Of a stretch of DNA of 64,000 nucleotides, positions 1 to 8,167 are shown one piece after another; the first letter of the stretch is position 1, and each line of letters starts with the position of its first letter. The notes under the pieces were generated by a model, which saw only the letters and a list, made by a program, of their open reading frames with translations, searched no databases and was not told where the DNA came from. Both the position numbers and the translations under genes were made by a program. The stretch covers positions 806,001-870,000 of the forward strand of contig NZ_JBCMUN010000001.1 in the NCBI RefSeq assembly GCF_050467285.1. The letters are read 5' to 3'. Source of the stretch: Paenibacillus_E oryzisoli_A (GTDB lineage: Bacteria; Bacillota; Bacilli; Paenibacillales; NBRC-103111).

Positions 1-557
1 GTCAAAATTTTAAAAGAAGTAGCTCCGTCCATAATGGCGGCTTCGTCGAGCTCCTTCGGAAGCGCTCGGAAAAAATTCATCATGAGAATGATATTCCATA
101 CACTCAGCAGATGCGGAAAAATGTATACCCAGAAAGAGCCGACTAATCCGATCTTCTGAATCAGTAAGTAGTGAGGGATTAGTCCAGCGTCAAAAATCAT
201 AATGATAAGGAAAAACCAAACATAGAACGTGCGCGGTTTGAAGTCGATGCTGCTACGAGACAAAGGGAAGGCGGCCAGCACGGTTACAATCATACCGAGC
301 GCTGTGCCGACGACGCTTCTCATTAAGGAAATCCGCAGCGCGTTGATAAAATTATCGTTCTCAAACGTCTTCACATAGCTTTCCAGGTTGAAATCAATGG
401 GGAAAAAGGTGACGAGATTCCCTTCGGCCGCCGATTTCCCGCTGAGGGAAACGGCGAAAATATGCACCATCGGCAAAATACAGAGGATGGAAACGAGAAG
501 AAGAAGGGTCACGTTAATCGCGTAAAAGACCTTGTAGGACGGATTTTTGTAATACAT
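1..557 (-). CDS. Carbohydrate ABC transporter permease, YtcP/AraQ type (partial, C-terminus outside window)
   Basis: This is the second inner-membrane subunit of a CUT1-type sugar importer. The gene is read leftwards and its 3' end lies beyond position 1, so about 185 N-terminal residues are visible. The product starts MYYKNPSYKVFYAINVTLLL and carries repeated hydrophobic segments, with a typical DEAAIMDGA (EAA-loop) stretch near the cut end. The start ATG (555-557) is preceded by a good GGAGGTAAC site at 561-569. It lies 26 bp downstream of the LplB-type permease at 584-1534, so the two form one operon divergent from the YesM-like kinase. The substrate cannot be read from the sequence; the neighbouring beta-helix and CBM protein suggests plant-polysaccharide oligosaccharides. 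The companion binding lipoprotein is probably the one at 5143-6843. Confidence 0.9.
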   Translation of the reverse strand, partial: MYYKNPSYKVFYAINVTLLLLVSILCILPMVHIFAVSLSGKSAAEGNLVTFFPIDFNLESYVKTFENDNFINALRISLMRSVVGTALGMIVTVLAAFPLSRSSIDFKPRTFYVWFFLIIMIFDAGLIPHYLLIQKIGLVGSFWVYIFPHLLSVWNIILMMNFFRALPKELDEAAIMDGATSFKIL

Positions 558-583
558 CAGGGTTACCTCCGCGAATACTCAAT

Positions 584-1534
584 TTAAAAAACACGGTAAT
601 TCGTCCACTTGTAGGCGCCGTAATAGCCGCATCCGATCAGAATGAAACCGACGGCCGACTTGAACAGGCCTACCGCCGCGGCCAGACTGTATTGTCCCGC
701 CTGGAAATTGCGGAAGACGAATGTGTCGATAATATCCCCTTGCTGCAGCACGAGCGGATTAATCAAGTTGTAAATCTGGTCGAAGTTCGCGCTTAACATG
801 CTGCCAAGCGACAAGGTGAATACGACAGACATCATGGGCAGCAGCGAAGGCAGCGTGATATGAAGCGTTTGCTGGCCGCGGCCAGCGCCGTCGATTTCGG
901 CAGCTTCATACAGATCCGGGTTAATGCCCGACAGCGCGGCCAGGAAGACGATGGCGGAGAAGCCAAACTCTTTCCACAAATCGCTCACGATAACCGTGAC
1001 CCTGAACCAATTGCCATCGCCCAGGAACATAACAGGCTCTAGATGCAGGAAGGTAAGCAGCCGATTGACAATGCCATCCAGCGAGAGCACATCGAGCAAA
1101 ATGCCGGACAAGATCACCCAGGACATAAAATGGGGCAAGTATACGAACGTTTGTACCGTCCGTTTCAACGCCATGTTTCGGAATTCATTGAGAAGCAGAG
1201 CGAAGGCAACCGGCACAAGCAAGCCGAATACAATTTTAAGCACGGAAATCAGCAAAGTATTCAGAATGACTTGCACCGACCCATGCATCGTAAAAATCAT
1301 GCGGAAATTGTCCCAGCCGACCCAGGCAGACCCGGTAATACCGAGCCAGGGCTTAAAATTCTGGAACGCCATGATGATGCCTGGCATTGGGGCGTATTTA
1401 AAAACGAGCGCGGCCAGGAAGGCGGGCAGCAGCATTAAGTGAAGCCGCCATGTTTTGCGAAAAGGTCGAAATTTTTTGGTGCTTGTTTTCGTTGCTGGAC
1501 TTGTCATAGATGGTTGTATTGCGTTATTCTTCAT
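584..1534 (-). CDS. Carbohydrate ABC transporter permease, LplB/YtcO type
   Basis: First permease of the leftward transporter operon, 316 residues. After a short basic N-terminus (RPFRKTWRLHLMLLPAFL) there are about six membrane spans. A binding-protein-dependent EAA loop with EAAEIDGAGRGQ lies near residues 210-221, where an unseen ATPase would dock. The FKYAPMPGIIMAFQNFKP segment is typical of the LplB family, which serves oligosaccharide uptake in Paenibacillus and Bacillus. No ATPase gene is present; these systems usually share a MsmX-type ATPase encoded elsewhere. The start at 1534 has an AGGAGG site just upstream on the minus strand. The 134-bp gap to the divergent kinase must hold both promoters. 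Confidence 0.93.
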   Translation of the reverse strand: MKNNAIQPSMTSPATKTSTKKFRPFRKTWRLHLMLLPAFLAALVFKYAPMPGIIMAFQNFKPWLGITGSAWVGWDNFRMIFTMHGSVQVILNTLLISVLKIVFGLLVPVAFALLLNEFRNMALKRTVQTFVYLPHFMSWVILSGILLDVLSLDGIVNRLLTFLHLEPVMFLGDGNWFRVTVIVSDLWKEFGFSAIVFLAALSGINPDLYEAAEIDGAGRGQQTLHITLPSLLPMMSVVFTLSLGSMLSANFDQIYNLINPLVLQQGDIIDTFVFRNFQAGQYSLAAAVGLFKSAVGFILIGCGYYGAYKWTNYRVF

Positions 1535-1668
1535 TCAGATTCCTCCTGCTCTTCTGGGGCCCCACGTTGACGTCTAATGTACTTCATTGTAAGATGGAAG
1601 CGTTTTTTTTTGTAGAATACATATTCAAGGTGACTATCAATATTTTAAGGCTAAGAGGGGGCAAGCCT
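1535..1668. promoter_or_regulatory. Divergent promoter region between permease operon and yesM-like kinase
   Basis: This AT-rich 134-bp spacer separates two oppositely oriented operons. On the minus strand, CTTAAAAT (1642-1649) and CTTGAATA (1622-1629) sit 20 bp apart. That loosely resembles the 21-bp-spaced CTTAA repeats found before the lipoprotein and foldase genes, so it may be a third, degenerate regulator site. No clear -35/-10 pair could be fixed by eye. Confidence 0.35.
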
Positions 1669-3441
1669 ATGCAAGGGAACAGGCCGATTTTTGTGAAAAT
1701 AACGGGGGTTATCCTTATTCTTTTGCTTCCCATTGTGCTTCTCTACACGTATTTTAGCCAAACGAGCTTTCATGTGATTGATAAGCAAATATCGAATTAC
1801 AACGAAAGCCAACTGCTATTTCTGAAAAGCCAAATCGAACTTGGCGCCGAACGTCTTGCCTTGTCCTCCAGTGTGCTGACGCGGGACTCATCCGTATTGA
1901 ACCTGCAAGTAAGTATGCTGACGAAGGATTATTACAGGATGATCGATCTGCAAATGCAGCTGAAAGAGAAGCTGTATTTACAAAGTTTTTCCAGCAACTG
2001 GACGAATACGATATCCGTTTATTTGCCAGATCTGCAGACCCGCATATCGACGAATCTGAGTGAGGGCTATAATGGGGGCGACCTCGACAAAGCCGCCAAT
2101 GGCAAGTGGCAATTTCAGCCGGGAAGCGGCAATGAAGCTCCTTTTTATCAACTGCTGATTTGGGATCCGTATTTCTCGAAAGAGAATTCAACGCCGGTCA
2201 ACGCGGTCTATGAGGTGAGATTCGGTCTGGATAATATCCGTAAAATGCTGCAGCACTACAAGTTGGAAAGTCCGGGCGGCTGCTTCCTATTGACACGGTC
2301 AGGTCACGTGTTCTCGAACTCCGAAACAGGGGATACAGCTGTTGCCGGTCTTGGCGCATCGCTGCTGCAAGGCGAATTAAGCGACATCGGGCACCGATCT
2401 TTGGCGTTTGAGGGGGAGCAGACCTATTTGAGCTATGCTTACCTTCCGGCGCTTGACGCCTGGTTAATCGACTACGTTCCGCTGAGTGTGTTCCACGCGC
2501 CAATTGTCCAAAGCAGAAACTTATTCTACGCGAGCATGTTGGTACTGGTTGTCCTTGGTTTCGTGGCGTCCTATTTGTTATATTTGCACGTGCAAAAGCC
2601 GATTTCGCTCATCATGAAGGGCTTGAAGCATTTTGAGATGGGGGATTATGCGTTCCGGATCAACAAGCGGTTTCATAATGAGTTTGATTACATGATGCAG
2701 CGGTTTAACGATATGGGACGGGAGATCCAGCATTTGATCCAAAATGTCTACGAGGAACAGAACCGTTCCCGCCTGGCGACCTTAAAGCAGTTGCAGTCAC
2801 AGATCAATCCGCATTTCCTGTACAACTGCTTATCCTTCATTGCCGGCTGCGCGAAAGCAGGCTTAACGGATACGATCAAAGAGATGGCCTACCATCTTGG
2901 CGGTTACTATCGTTACACGACCCGGGTGGAGAATCAGATGCCGCTGTTAAAAGAGGAAATCGACCTTGTCAGGCATTATTTGCAAATTTACGCGCTGCGG
3001 CTCGAGAGGCTCGATTACCAGATTGATGTACCGCCGGACATGCTGGACGCTCCGGTCATGAGGCTGATTGTGCAGCCCGTCGTGGAGAACGCGGTGATGC
3101 ACGGGATCGAACCAAAGCCTGGGCGAGGAAGTGTGCGGATATCCGGACGGCGCGAATCATCCGGGTGGAATATCTTGCAAGTCGAAGATAGCGGCATGGG
3201 CATGACGGAAGATCGCATCATGGCGTATATGCGCCGTCTTGAACAGCCCATGGATGAAAGTACTGGCTGTGGGCTGTGGAACGTTCATCAACGGCTCAAA
3301 CAACGATTCGGGCCTGGGGCCGGTATTTGCATAGAGCCTTCGAAACAGTTATCAGGCTTGTGTGTAAGGCTCAGTTGGAAAGATGAGGAAGATGATGCTG
3401 AGGGGGGAGACCGTTATGACACAACTTTTGCTGGTAGATGA
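1669..3441 (+). CDS. Sensor histidine kinase, YesM family
   Basis: Membrane kinase of 590 residues that probably senses extracellular sugar status and phosphorylates the adjacent YesN-type regulator. It has an N-terminal membrane span (VILILLLPIVLLYTYF), a long extracytoplasmic Cache-like region to about residue 280, a second span (MLVLVVLGFVASYLLYL) and a HAMP-like linker. The His-kinase motif SQINPHFLYNCLSFI, an N box (VVENAVMHGIEP) and a G box (VEDSGMGM) follow, the standard HPK8/YesM arrangement. I chose the ATG at 1669 because a GAGGGGG site lies just ahead and the protein then starts with a clean membrane anchor; the frame is open back to a GTG at 1510. It overlaps the downstream regulator gene by 26 bp, implying translational coupling. 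Confidence 0.92.
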   Translation: MQGNRPIFVKITGVILILLLPIVLLYTYFSQTSFHVIDKQISNYNESQLLFLKSQIELGAERLALSSSVLTRDSSVLNLQVSMLTKDYYRMIDLQMQLKEKLYLQSFSSNWTNTISVYLPDLQTRISTNLSEGYNGGDLDKAANGKWQFQPGSGNEAPFYQLLIWDPYFSKENSTPVNAVYEVRFGLDNIRKMLQHYKLESPGGCFLLTRSGHVFSNSETGDTAVAGLGASLLQGELSDIGHRSLAFEGEQTYLSYAYLPALDAWLIDYVPLSVFHAPIVQSRNLFYASMLVLVVLGFVASYLLYLHVQKPISLIMKGLKHFEMGDYAFRINKRFHNEFDYMMQRFNDMGREIQHLIQNVYEEQNRSRLATLKQLQSQINPHFLYNCLSFIAGCAKAGLTDTIKEMAYHLGGYYRYTTRVENQMPLLKEEIDLVRHYLQIYALRLERLDYQIDVPPDMLDAPVMRLIVQPVVENAVMHGIEPKPGRGSVRISGRRESSGWNILQVEDSGMGMTEDRIMAYMRRLEQPMDESTGCGLWNVHQRLKQRFGPGAGICIEPSKQLSGLCVRLSWKDEEDDAEGGDRYDTTFAGR

Positions 3442-5029
3442 CGAACCGGTCATTCTGAAAAGTATGATTGCCAATGATTGGCCAGGCATTGGGGTGCAAC
3501 AGGTGTTTCAGGCGGCTTCCGGGCTGGAGGCAGCGGAGCTGTTGAGACACACGCCCATTGATATTGTCGTGACAGATATCCGGATGCCTGGGATGGATGG
3601 GCTGCAGCTATGCAAGCACATTCAAGAGCACTATCCGCATACGAAATGCATCCTTTTGTCTGGCTACGGGGAATTCGAATATGCTCAACAGGCGATTCGG
3701 TATGGGACAGTGAACTATTTGCTTAAACCGATCAAAGACGAAGAATTGCTAGCGGAGGTCGCCAGGGTTAGAACAGTCATCCAGCAGGAGTGGGAGGAAA
3801 TCGGTTCGTTAGAACAGGCCAAACAAACCTTGCACGTCAATCTGCCGCTGTTAAAATCGAATTTATTGAACGACCTCCTCGCCGGGGTAAGCACGTCGGC
3901 TAACGCGTTGAATGAGAGGATACACGAGTACGGACTCCCCTTTATGACGGGCTCCGAGTGTGCCGTGATGATGATCCGCATGGAGGATGGATTCGGGCGG
4001 ACGCCGGGTGATGCGTTGCTGTATGAATTCGCCGTCCACAATATTGCCTGTGAAATTTTGCATGCGGATTATGACACCTGGACTTGTAAGGACGCCTTCG
4101 GTTATATGATTTTTCTGCTTCAGAGCAAGAAGAAAGACCGTGAAGTTGCTTTGGAGAAGGAGAAAATGCTCGATAAAGCGGTTCACGACCTCCAACTGAA
4201 AGTGTCGGGGTATCTGAAGGGCTGCATATCGGTATTGATTAGCGAGCATGGGGAGTTTCCCGAGGGAGTCGTGGAACTCTACTACAAGGCATTGAACGAG
4301 TTCCGGAAAATTCCTCGAAGTGAGCAGGGCGTGATTATCAAGGCTTTGGAGCCGCGCGCTCAGTCCAAATCGTTGTCTGCGCTGTACAGTCCGCCAGGTT
4401 TTACTCAACTTCTGGAGGCTGGACGCTTTCAGGATGCGAGAGCTAAGCTGAACGCTGTGATGGAGGAGATGCAAGCGAAGCAGCTGGATACGGAAGAGCA
4501 TGCAATGGAGGTCGCCTATACTTTGATGAATGCATTCTTGTATACGGCGCACCTTCAAAATAAGACGCTGCTGGAGCTGTCCGGCTGGGAAGTAGATATG
4601 ACGGCGGACTTACGCACGCTCAGTCGTTCGGATCGGATGTTGCAGTGGGCGACCAAGCTGCTGGATGGCATTGAAGCTGGGAGTACGCGGGAGTTTAGGG
4701 ATGGCAAGAACCAGTTGATCGCCAAAATTCACAGATTCATTGAAGCTCACCTTGCGCATGATGTTTCGCTGCAAACGATCGCAGACCATGTCGGACTTCA
4801 TCCGGTTTATTTATCCGCGCTGTACAAACAGGAGATGAATGAAAACATCAGCGATTACATTATGCGCTACCGGATGGACAAAGCGCGGGTACTTCTTGGC
4901 ACGACGGATATCAAGATCTATGAGCTTGCGAGTGAGCTGGGTTTTCAAAATCCGCCGTATTTCAGTAAATTGTTCAAGCAGTATTATGGTGTGACGCCGC
5001 AGGAATACAGGGACCGCTTGACCCCATAA
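3416..5029 (+). CDS. Response regulator, YesN type (REC + AraC HTH)
   Basis: DNA-binding partner of the kinase at 1669-3441, 537 residues. The N-terminal receiver domain shows LLVDDEPVILKS, the phosphoacceptor in VVTDIRMPGMDG and the conserved Lys in LLKPIKDEE. A middle region of about 270 residues, typical of the YesN family, leads to a C-terminal pair of AraC helix-turn-helices (HDVSLQTIADHVGLHPVYLS and IKIYELASELGFQNPPYFS). The ATG at 3416 is preferred over upstream in-frame ATGs because a GAGGGGGGAG site lies 8 bp upstream. AraC-type regulators bind as tandem half-sites about 21 bp apart; two such CTTAA pairs lie before the next two genes, so this protein is their likely activator (inference). 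Confidence 0.93.
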   Translation: MTQLLLVDDEPVILKSMIANDWPGIGVQQVFQAASGLEAAELLRHTPIDIVVTDIRMPGMDGLQLCKHIQEHYPHTKCILLSGYGEFEYAQQAIRYGTVNYLLKPIKDEELLAEVARVRTVIQQEWEEIGSLEQAKQTLHVNLPLLKSNLLNDLLAGVSTSANALNERIHEYGLPFMTGSECAVMMIRMEDGFGRTPGDALLYEFAVHNIACEILHADYDTWTCKDAFGYMIFLLQSKKKDREVALEKEKMLDKAVHDLQLKVSGYLKGCISVLISEHGEFPEGVVELYYKALNEFRKIPRSEQGVIIKALEPRAQSKSLSALYSPPGFTQLLEAGRFQDARAKLNAVMEEMQAKQLDTEEHAMEVAYTLMNAFLYTAHLQNKTLLELSGWEVDMTADLRTLSRSDRMLQWATKLLDGIEAGSTREFRDGKNQLIAKIHRFIEAHLAHDVSLQTIADHVGLHPVYLSALYKQEMNENISDYIMRYRMDKARVLLGTTDIKIYELASELGFQNPPYFSKLFKQYYGVTPQEYRDRLTP

Positions 5030-5031
5030 AC

Positions 5032-5097
5032 CTTAACATTTTTCTATGCCATCTTAAAACTTTATCTCTTATCGGGCTGTAAGCGCTGTAATAAGAT
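5032..5097 (+). promoter_or_regulatory. Operator-promoter module A (tandem CTTAA sites, cre-like motif, -10)
   Basis: Direct repeats CTTAACA (5032) and CTTAAAA (5053) lie exactly 21 bp apart, two DNA turns. The second repeat is 10 bp upstream of a weak -35 (TTATCG, 5069-5074). A 17-bp spacer leads to the -10 TAAGAT (5092-5097). The spacer contains TGTAAGCGCTGTAA (5078-5091), which fits the CcpA cre consensus at 12 of 14 positions. A weak -35 beside a tandem activator site suggests YesN-dependent activation with catabolite repression. The same layout recurs at 6913-6978. Confidence 0.65.
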
Positions 5098-5142
5098 AAA
5101 GGAGCAGAACAGCACAATTTTAAGGGGAGGTTGTTGAAAAAG

Positions 5143-6843
5143 ATGGGGAAAAAAATATCGATGATCGCGCTTGCGGCAGTCACTGTGCTTTCGCTGGGGC
5201 TATCCGCTTGTTCCGAAAGCACCGATGCCGGAGAAAAGACAGGAGCGAATTCGCCTGCGCCTAACACACAGCAGGAAGCCGCAGTCCAAGCGATACAGCA
5301 GGGGACCTACAAGTTTGATCCGCCGGTGACGATTACAACCGTCAAAGCAACGGATTCCACCATGAAATTCAAAAATGGGGAGACCATGGAAAACAACGTT
5401 CATACCAAATGGGCGCACGATCAACTGGGGATCGACCTCAAATTTTTGTGGCAGGTGCCGGGCGATCAATTTAATACGAAATTGCGGCTGATGCTGACCG
5501 CTAATGAATCGCTGCCTGACGTGCTCATGACCATGGATGGGGCGTTGATGGAAGAGCTGATGCAATCGGGTAAATATGAGGATATCACGGCTGACTTCGA
5601 GAAATATGCTTCTCCAAAAGTGAAGCAAATCTACAACTCGAGCCCGCTGAACTGGCAACAAGTTACCATCGGCGGAAAGAAGATGGCGCTTCCGAATTTT
5701 AGAACCGCAGGGAACGACAATGCGGTCATGTGGATCAGACAGGATTGGCTTGATAAACTGGGGATGAAAGCTCCTACAACCTTTGAAGAACTGGAAACCT
5801 TGATGCAAGCTTTTCTGGACAAGAAGCCGGGTGGCAGCGATAACGTGATTCCGCTCGGTGTCAGCTTCGGTTCTGGCGGCTCTTCACCGAATCCGTTCGC
5901 GAGCTGGCTTGGCGAGACGACGTGGGTGTTCGGCCCTTATGGCACGGTGCCGTACCAATGGTTGGAGAAGGATGGCAAACTGGTGCATGGCTCGACGCTG
6001 CCTGCGATGAAGGACGGTCTGGCTAAGTTGAAGGACTGGTATAACAAAGGCTACATCTCCAAGGAAGCAGGGCTTCAAGACGAGAATAAATTGGGTGAAT
6101 TGATTGCTCAAGGCCGTGTGGGTGTCGTGGTGGCGCCTTCCTGGATGTCCGGCTGGCCGCAAACGGATATGCAGAAAAATATCCCGGGATCCATCATGAA
6201 GCCCTACCCGATCCCAACACTTAACGGTAAAGCTGTGGCCAAAGACACCACTTACTTAAATGGCGGTTTGCTTGTCAAGAAAGGCTTCCAGCATGCAGAT
6301 GCTTTGTTCCTGTACTTGAACCGTCTATTTGCCGGGGTCAATCCGGATGAGAACAGCGAGTTCGTGAACGGTTGGTTCAAGGATTACGATTATACGATTA
6401 AATCGGACGGAACCTTGTCATCCATAGACAAAGATATTCCGGGTGGAAAAGTGGACCCTTCCAAGTATTTCTTAATGGCACCGACAGATCCATTCTTGGG
6501 GATGACGATCAGGGCCAAAATAGCCCGAGGGGAGACGCCTGTAACGCCATCCGAGAAAAAAGTGGCTGGGGGAGTCAAAGACGGACTTATTGCCGCGCGC
6601 ATTGTTGATGACGGTTGGAAAGCGGGCATCTATGTTCCGCAAGCTTACATGGGATCGAGCACGCCGACGATGCAATCCAAACAAGGTATTCTGGTGAAGC
6701 TGGAAGGCGATACATTTTTGAGCATCATCTACGGTAAAAAGCCTGTCGACGAGTTCGACAACTTTGTCAAGGAATGGATGAGTCTGGGCGGCGAGAATAT
6801 CACAAAAGAAGTCAATGAAGCCTATCAAAAAACGAAAAAATAA
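5143..6843 (+). CDS. Extracellular sugar-binding lipoprotein of ABC transporter
   Basis: Solute-binding protein of 566 residues for the CUT1 importer whose permeases lie at 1-1534. The N-terminus is a lipoprotein signal peptide with lipobox LSAC (KKISMIALAAVTVLSLGLSAC), so the mature protein is tethered to the outer face of the membrane. The body shows family landmarks such as WIRQDWLDKLGMKAPTTFEE, near residue 200. ATG 5143 lies 12 bp after the AGGGGAGG site; TTG codons at 5131 and 5134 sit too close to that site but cannot be excluded. The gene is transcribed from module A and followed by a terminator, so it is probably monocistronic and uncoupled from its permeases. Confidence 0.92.
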   Translation: MGKKISMIALAAVTVLSLGLSACSESTDAGEKTGANSPAPNTQQEAAVQAIQQGTYKFDPPVTITTVKATDSTMKFKNGETMENNVHTKWAHDQLGIDLKFLWQVPGDQFNTKLRLMLTANESLPDVLMTMDGALMEELMQSGKYEDITADFEKYASPKVKQIYNSSPLNWQQVTIGGKKMALPNFRTAGNDNAVMWIRQDWLDKLGMKAPTTFEELETLMQAFLDKKPGGSDNVIPLGVSFGSGGSSPNPFASWLGETTWVFGPYGTVPYQWLEKDGKLVHGSTLPAMKDGLAKLKDWYNKGYISKEAGLQDENKLGELIAQGRVGVVVAPSWMSGWPQTDMQKNIPGSIMKPYPIPTLNGKAVAKDTTYLNGGLLVKKGFQHADALFLYLNRLFAGVNPDENSEFVNGWFKDYDYTIKSDGTLSSIDKDIPGGKVDPSKYFLMAPTDPFLGMTIRAKIARGETPVTPSEKKVAGGVKDGLIAARIVDDGWKAGIYVPQAYMGSSTPTMQSKQGILVKLEGDTFLSIIYGKKPVDEFDNFVKEWMSLGGENITKEVNEAYQKTKK

Positions 6844-6849
6844 ACGGGG

Positions 6850-6876
6850 GGTCCGCTGGTGGTCAGCGGGCCTTTT
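6850..6876 (+). terminator. Intrinsic terminator after sugar-binding lipoprotein gene
   Basis: The stem GGTCCGCTG/CAGCGGGCC (6850-6858 and 6864-6872) is followed by TTTT. It separates the lipoprotein gene from the foldase gene, which has its own promoter copy. Confidence 0.75.
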
Positions 6877-6912
6877 CGTATGGAAACGGGCTCTTTTTGA
6901 AACATTTCGGAT

Positions 6913-6978
6913 CTTAACATTTTCTCATACGATCTTAAAACTTTATCTCTTATCCAAATGTAAGCGCTGTAATATGAT
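6913..6978 (+). promoter_or_regulatory. Operator-promoter module B (copy of the 5032-5097 module)
   Basis: CTTAACA (6913) and CTTAAAA (6934) are again 21 bp apart. The second is again 25 bp from the cre-like TGTAAGCGCTGTAA (6959-6972). The -35 is TTATCC and the -10 is TATGAT (6973-6978). Most bases match module A, including the stretch TCTTAAAACTTTATCTCTTA, so the two genes are likely co-regulated by the same AraC-type protein. Confidence 0.65.
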
Positions 6979-6990
6979 GAAATCGGGGTG

Positions 6991-8085
6991 ATGAGGTTGA
7001 AGCGTAAAATGAAGATCGCTGCAATTCTAGCCGTGATTTCAATTTCTAGCTTGTCCATCTATTTGACGTTGGCGGGCCGATTATCCGATCGGGCTCTAGT
7101 TGCGGAGGTGAACGGAAGCCCGGTCACCGTGAAGGCGTTCAGAAGCGAGTTGGAGCGGCAAAGAGCTTCAGTCATCGATAGCTTTCGCCGCTTGTATGGA
7201 GCGGAGTACGGTAGTCATTTCTGGCAGACTAGCTACAACGGGGAGACGCCTGAGGCTGCTGTTAAGAAGAAAGCCTTAGACGAAATCGTCAAGTTTAAGG
7301 TAGAACTGGAGCTCGCTGAACAGCACGGTCTGGTCCAGGGAACTTCTGATGAGGATTTACAGCGCGAGATGGACAAGGAGAATGGACAAAGAGAAGCAGC
7401 GCTGAAAGCGAATCGACCGATTTACGGTCCTGTTCAGTTGGATGAGAGCGCATTTCGAAATGTTTACATATCTAAGCTTCGGATCAATCTCAAAGAGATG
7501 CTGTCCGAGAGCGAACTGAAAGCGAGCGATGAGGAATTAAAGCGATATTATGAGCAGGTGAAGGATACCCAGTTTATTGACGAGGATAGGATTCGGTTCC
7601 AGAAGATTTCGGTCTCATACAGAGATGCCCAATCAGGCGGCAGCGGCGATCAACAGAAGCAGGCGGCAAAAAAACGGCTGGATGCCATCCGACAGCGTGC
7701 GGATCAAGGCATACCGATGAGTGAAGCGGCTAAGGTGCAGCAAGCCGATAGCGCTGGTCATTCGATTCGATATACCGAAGAAGAATTGAATGCGAATACA
7801 GCCGGCAGCTATTTCAAAACGCAACCGACACTGTTCTCCATACTGGCCGGCGGCCTTCAGGCAGGCGAGATTAGCGGTGTCTTTGATGAAGCCATACTAG
7901 GCGAATATGTTTTTATTCAGATAACGGGACGGGAAGCATCCGGGTATAAAAGCTTTGACAAAGCCGAGAATGATGTCCGGAAAAGTTATGTAGACACGGC
8001 CTATTCAGCCTACTTAACTAAGCTCGCCGACGAAGCTAAGGTTGAAATTAACCCTAAAAACTACGATAGGATTGTGATGCAGTAA
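6991..8085 (+). CDS. Secreted or membrane-anchored peptidyl-prolyl isomerase-like foldase (SurA/PpiC type)
   Basis: Protein of about 364 residues with one N-terminal hydrophobic anchor (KIAAILAVISISSLSIYLTLAG). A SurA-like N-terminal helical region follows (VAEVNGSPVTVKAFRSELER), then a C-terminal parvulin-like segment around residues 190-340, with GEISGVFDEAILGEYVFIQI. It probably assists folding of proteins exported across the membrane. The start is ambiguous: GTG 6988, ATG 6991 and ATG 7009 are all possible, and the promoter at 6973-6978 leaves almost no leader for the first two. It shares its control module with the binding lipoprotein and precedes a 1030-residue secreted protein, which suggests a locus-dedicated chaperone (inference). 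Confidence 0.8.
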   Translation: MRLKRKMKIAAILAVISISSLSIYLTLAGRLSDRALVAEVNGSPVTVKAFRSELERQRASVIDSFRRLYGAEYGSHFWQTSYNGETPEAAVKKKALDEIVKFKVELELAEQHGLVQGTSDEDLQREMDKENGQREAALKANRPIYGPVQLDESAFRNVYISKLRINLKEMLSESELKASDEELKRYYEQVKDTQFIDEDRIRFQKISVSYRDAQSGGSGDQQKQAAKKRLDAIRQRADQGIPMSEAAKVQQADSAGHSIRYTEEELNANTAGSYFKTQPTLFSILAGGLQAGEISGVFDEAILGEYVFIQITGREASGYKSFDKAENDVRKSYVDTAYSAYLTKLADEAKVEINPKNYDRIVMQ

Positions 8086-8098
8086 TCGATCGTTCTTG

Positions 8099-8136
8099 AA
8101 AGCGGTCTCTGAAAAGGAATGAAAGAGCCGCTTTTT
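8099..8136 (+). terminator. Intrinsic terminator after the foldase gene
   Basis: AAAGCGGTCTCT (8099-8110) pairs with AGAGCCGCTTT (8124-8134) with one bulge, followed by T residues. Only about 30 bp separate it from the next start codon and no promoter is visible there, so the beta-helix gene may depend on readthrough. Confidence 0.65.
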
Positions 8137-8167
8137 AGATAACTAAACCATGTGAGGAGGAAATGAA

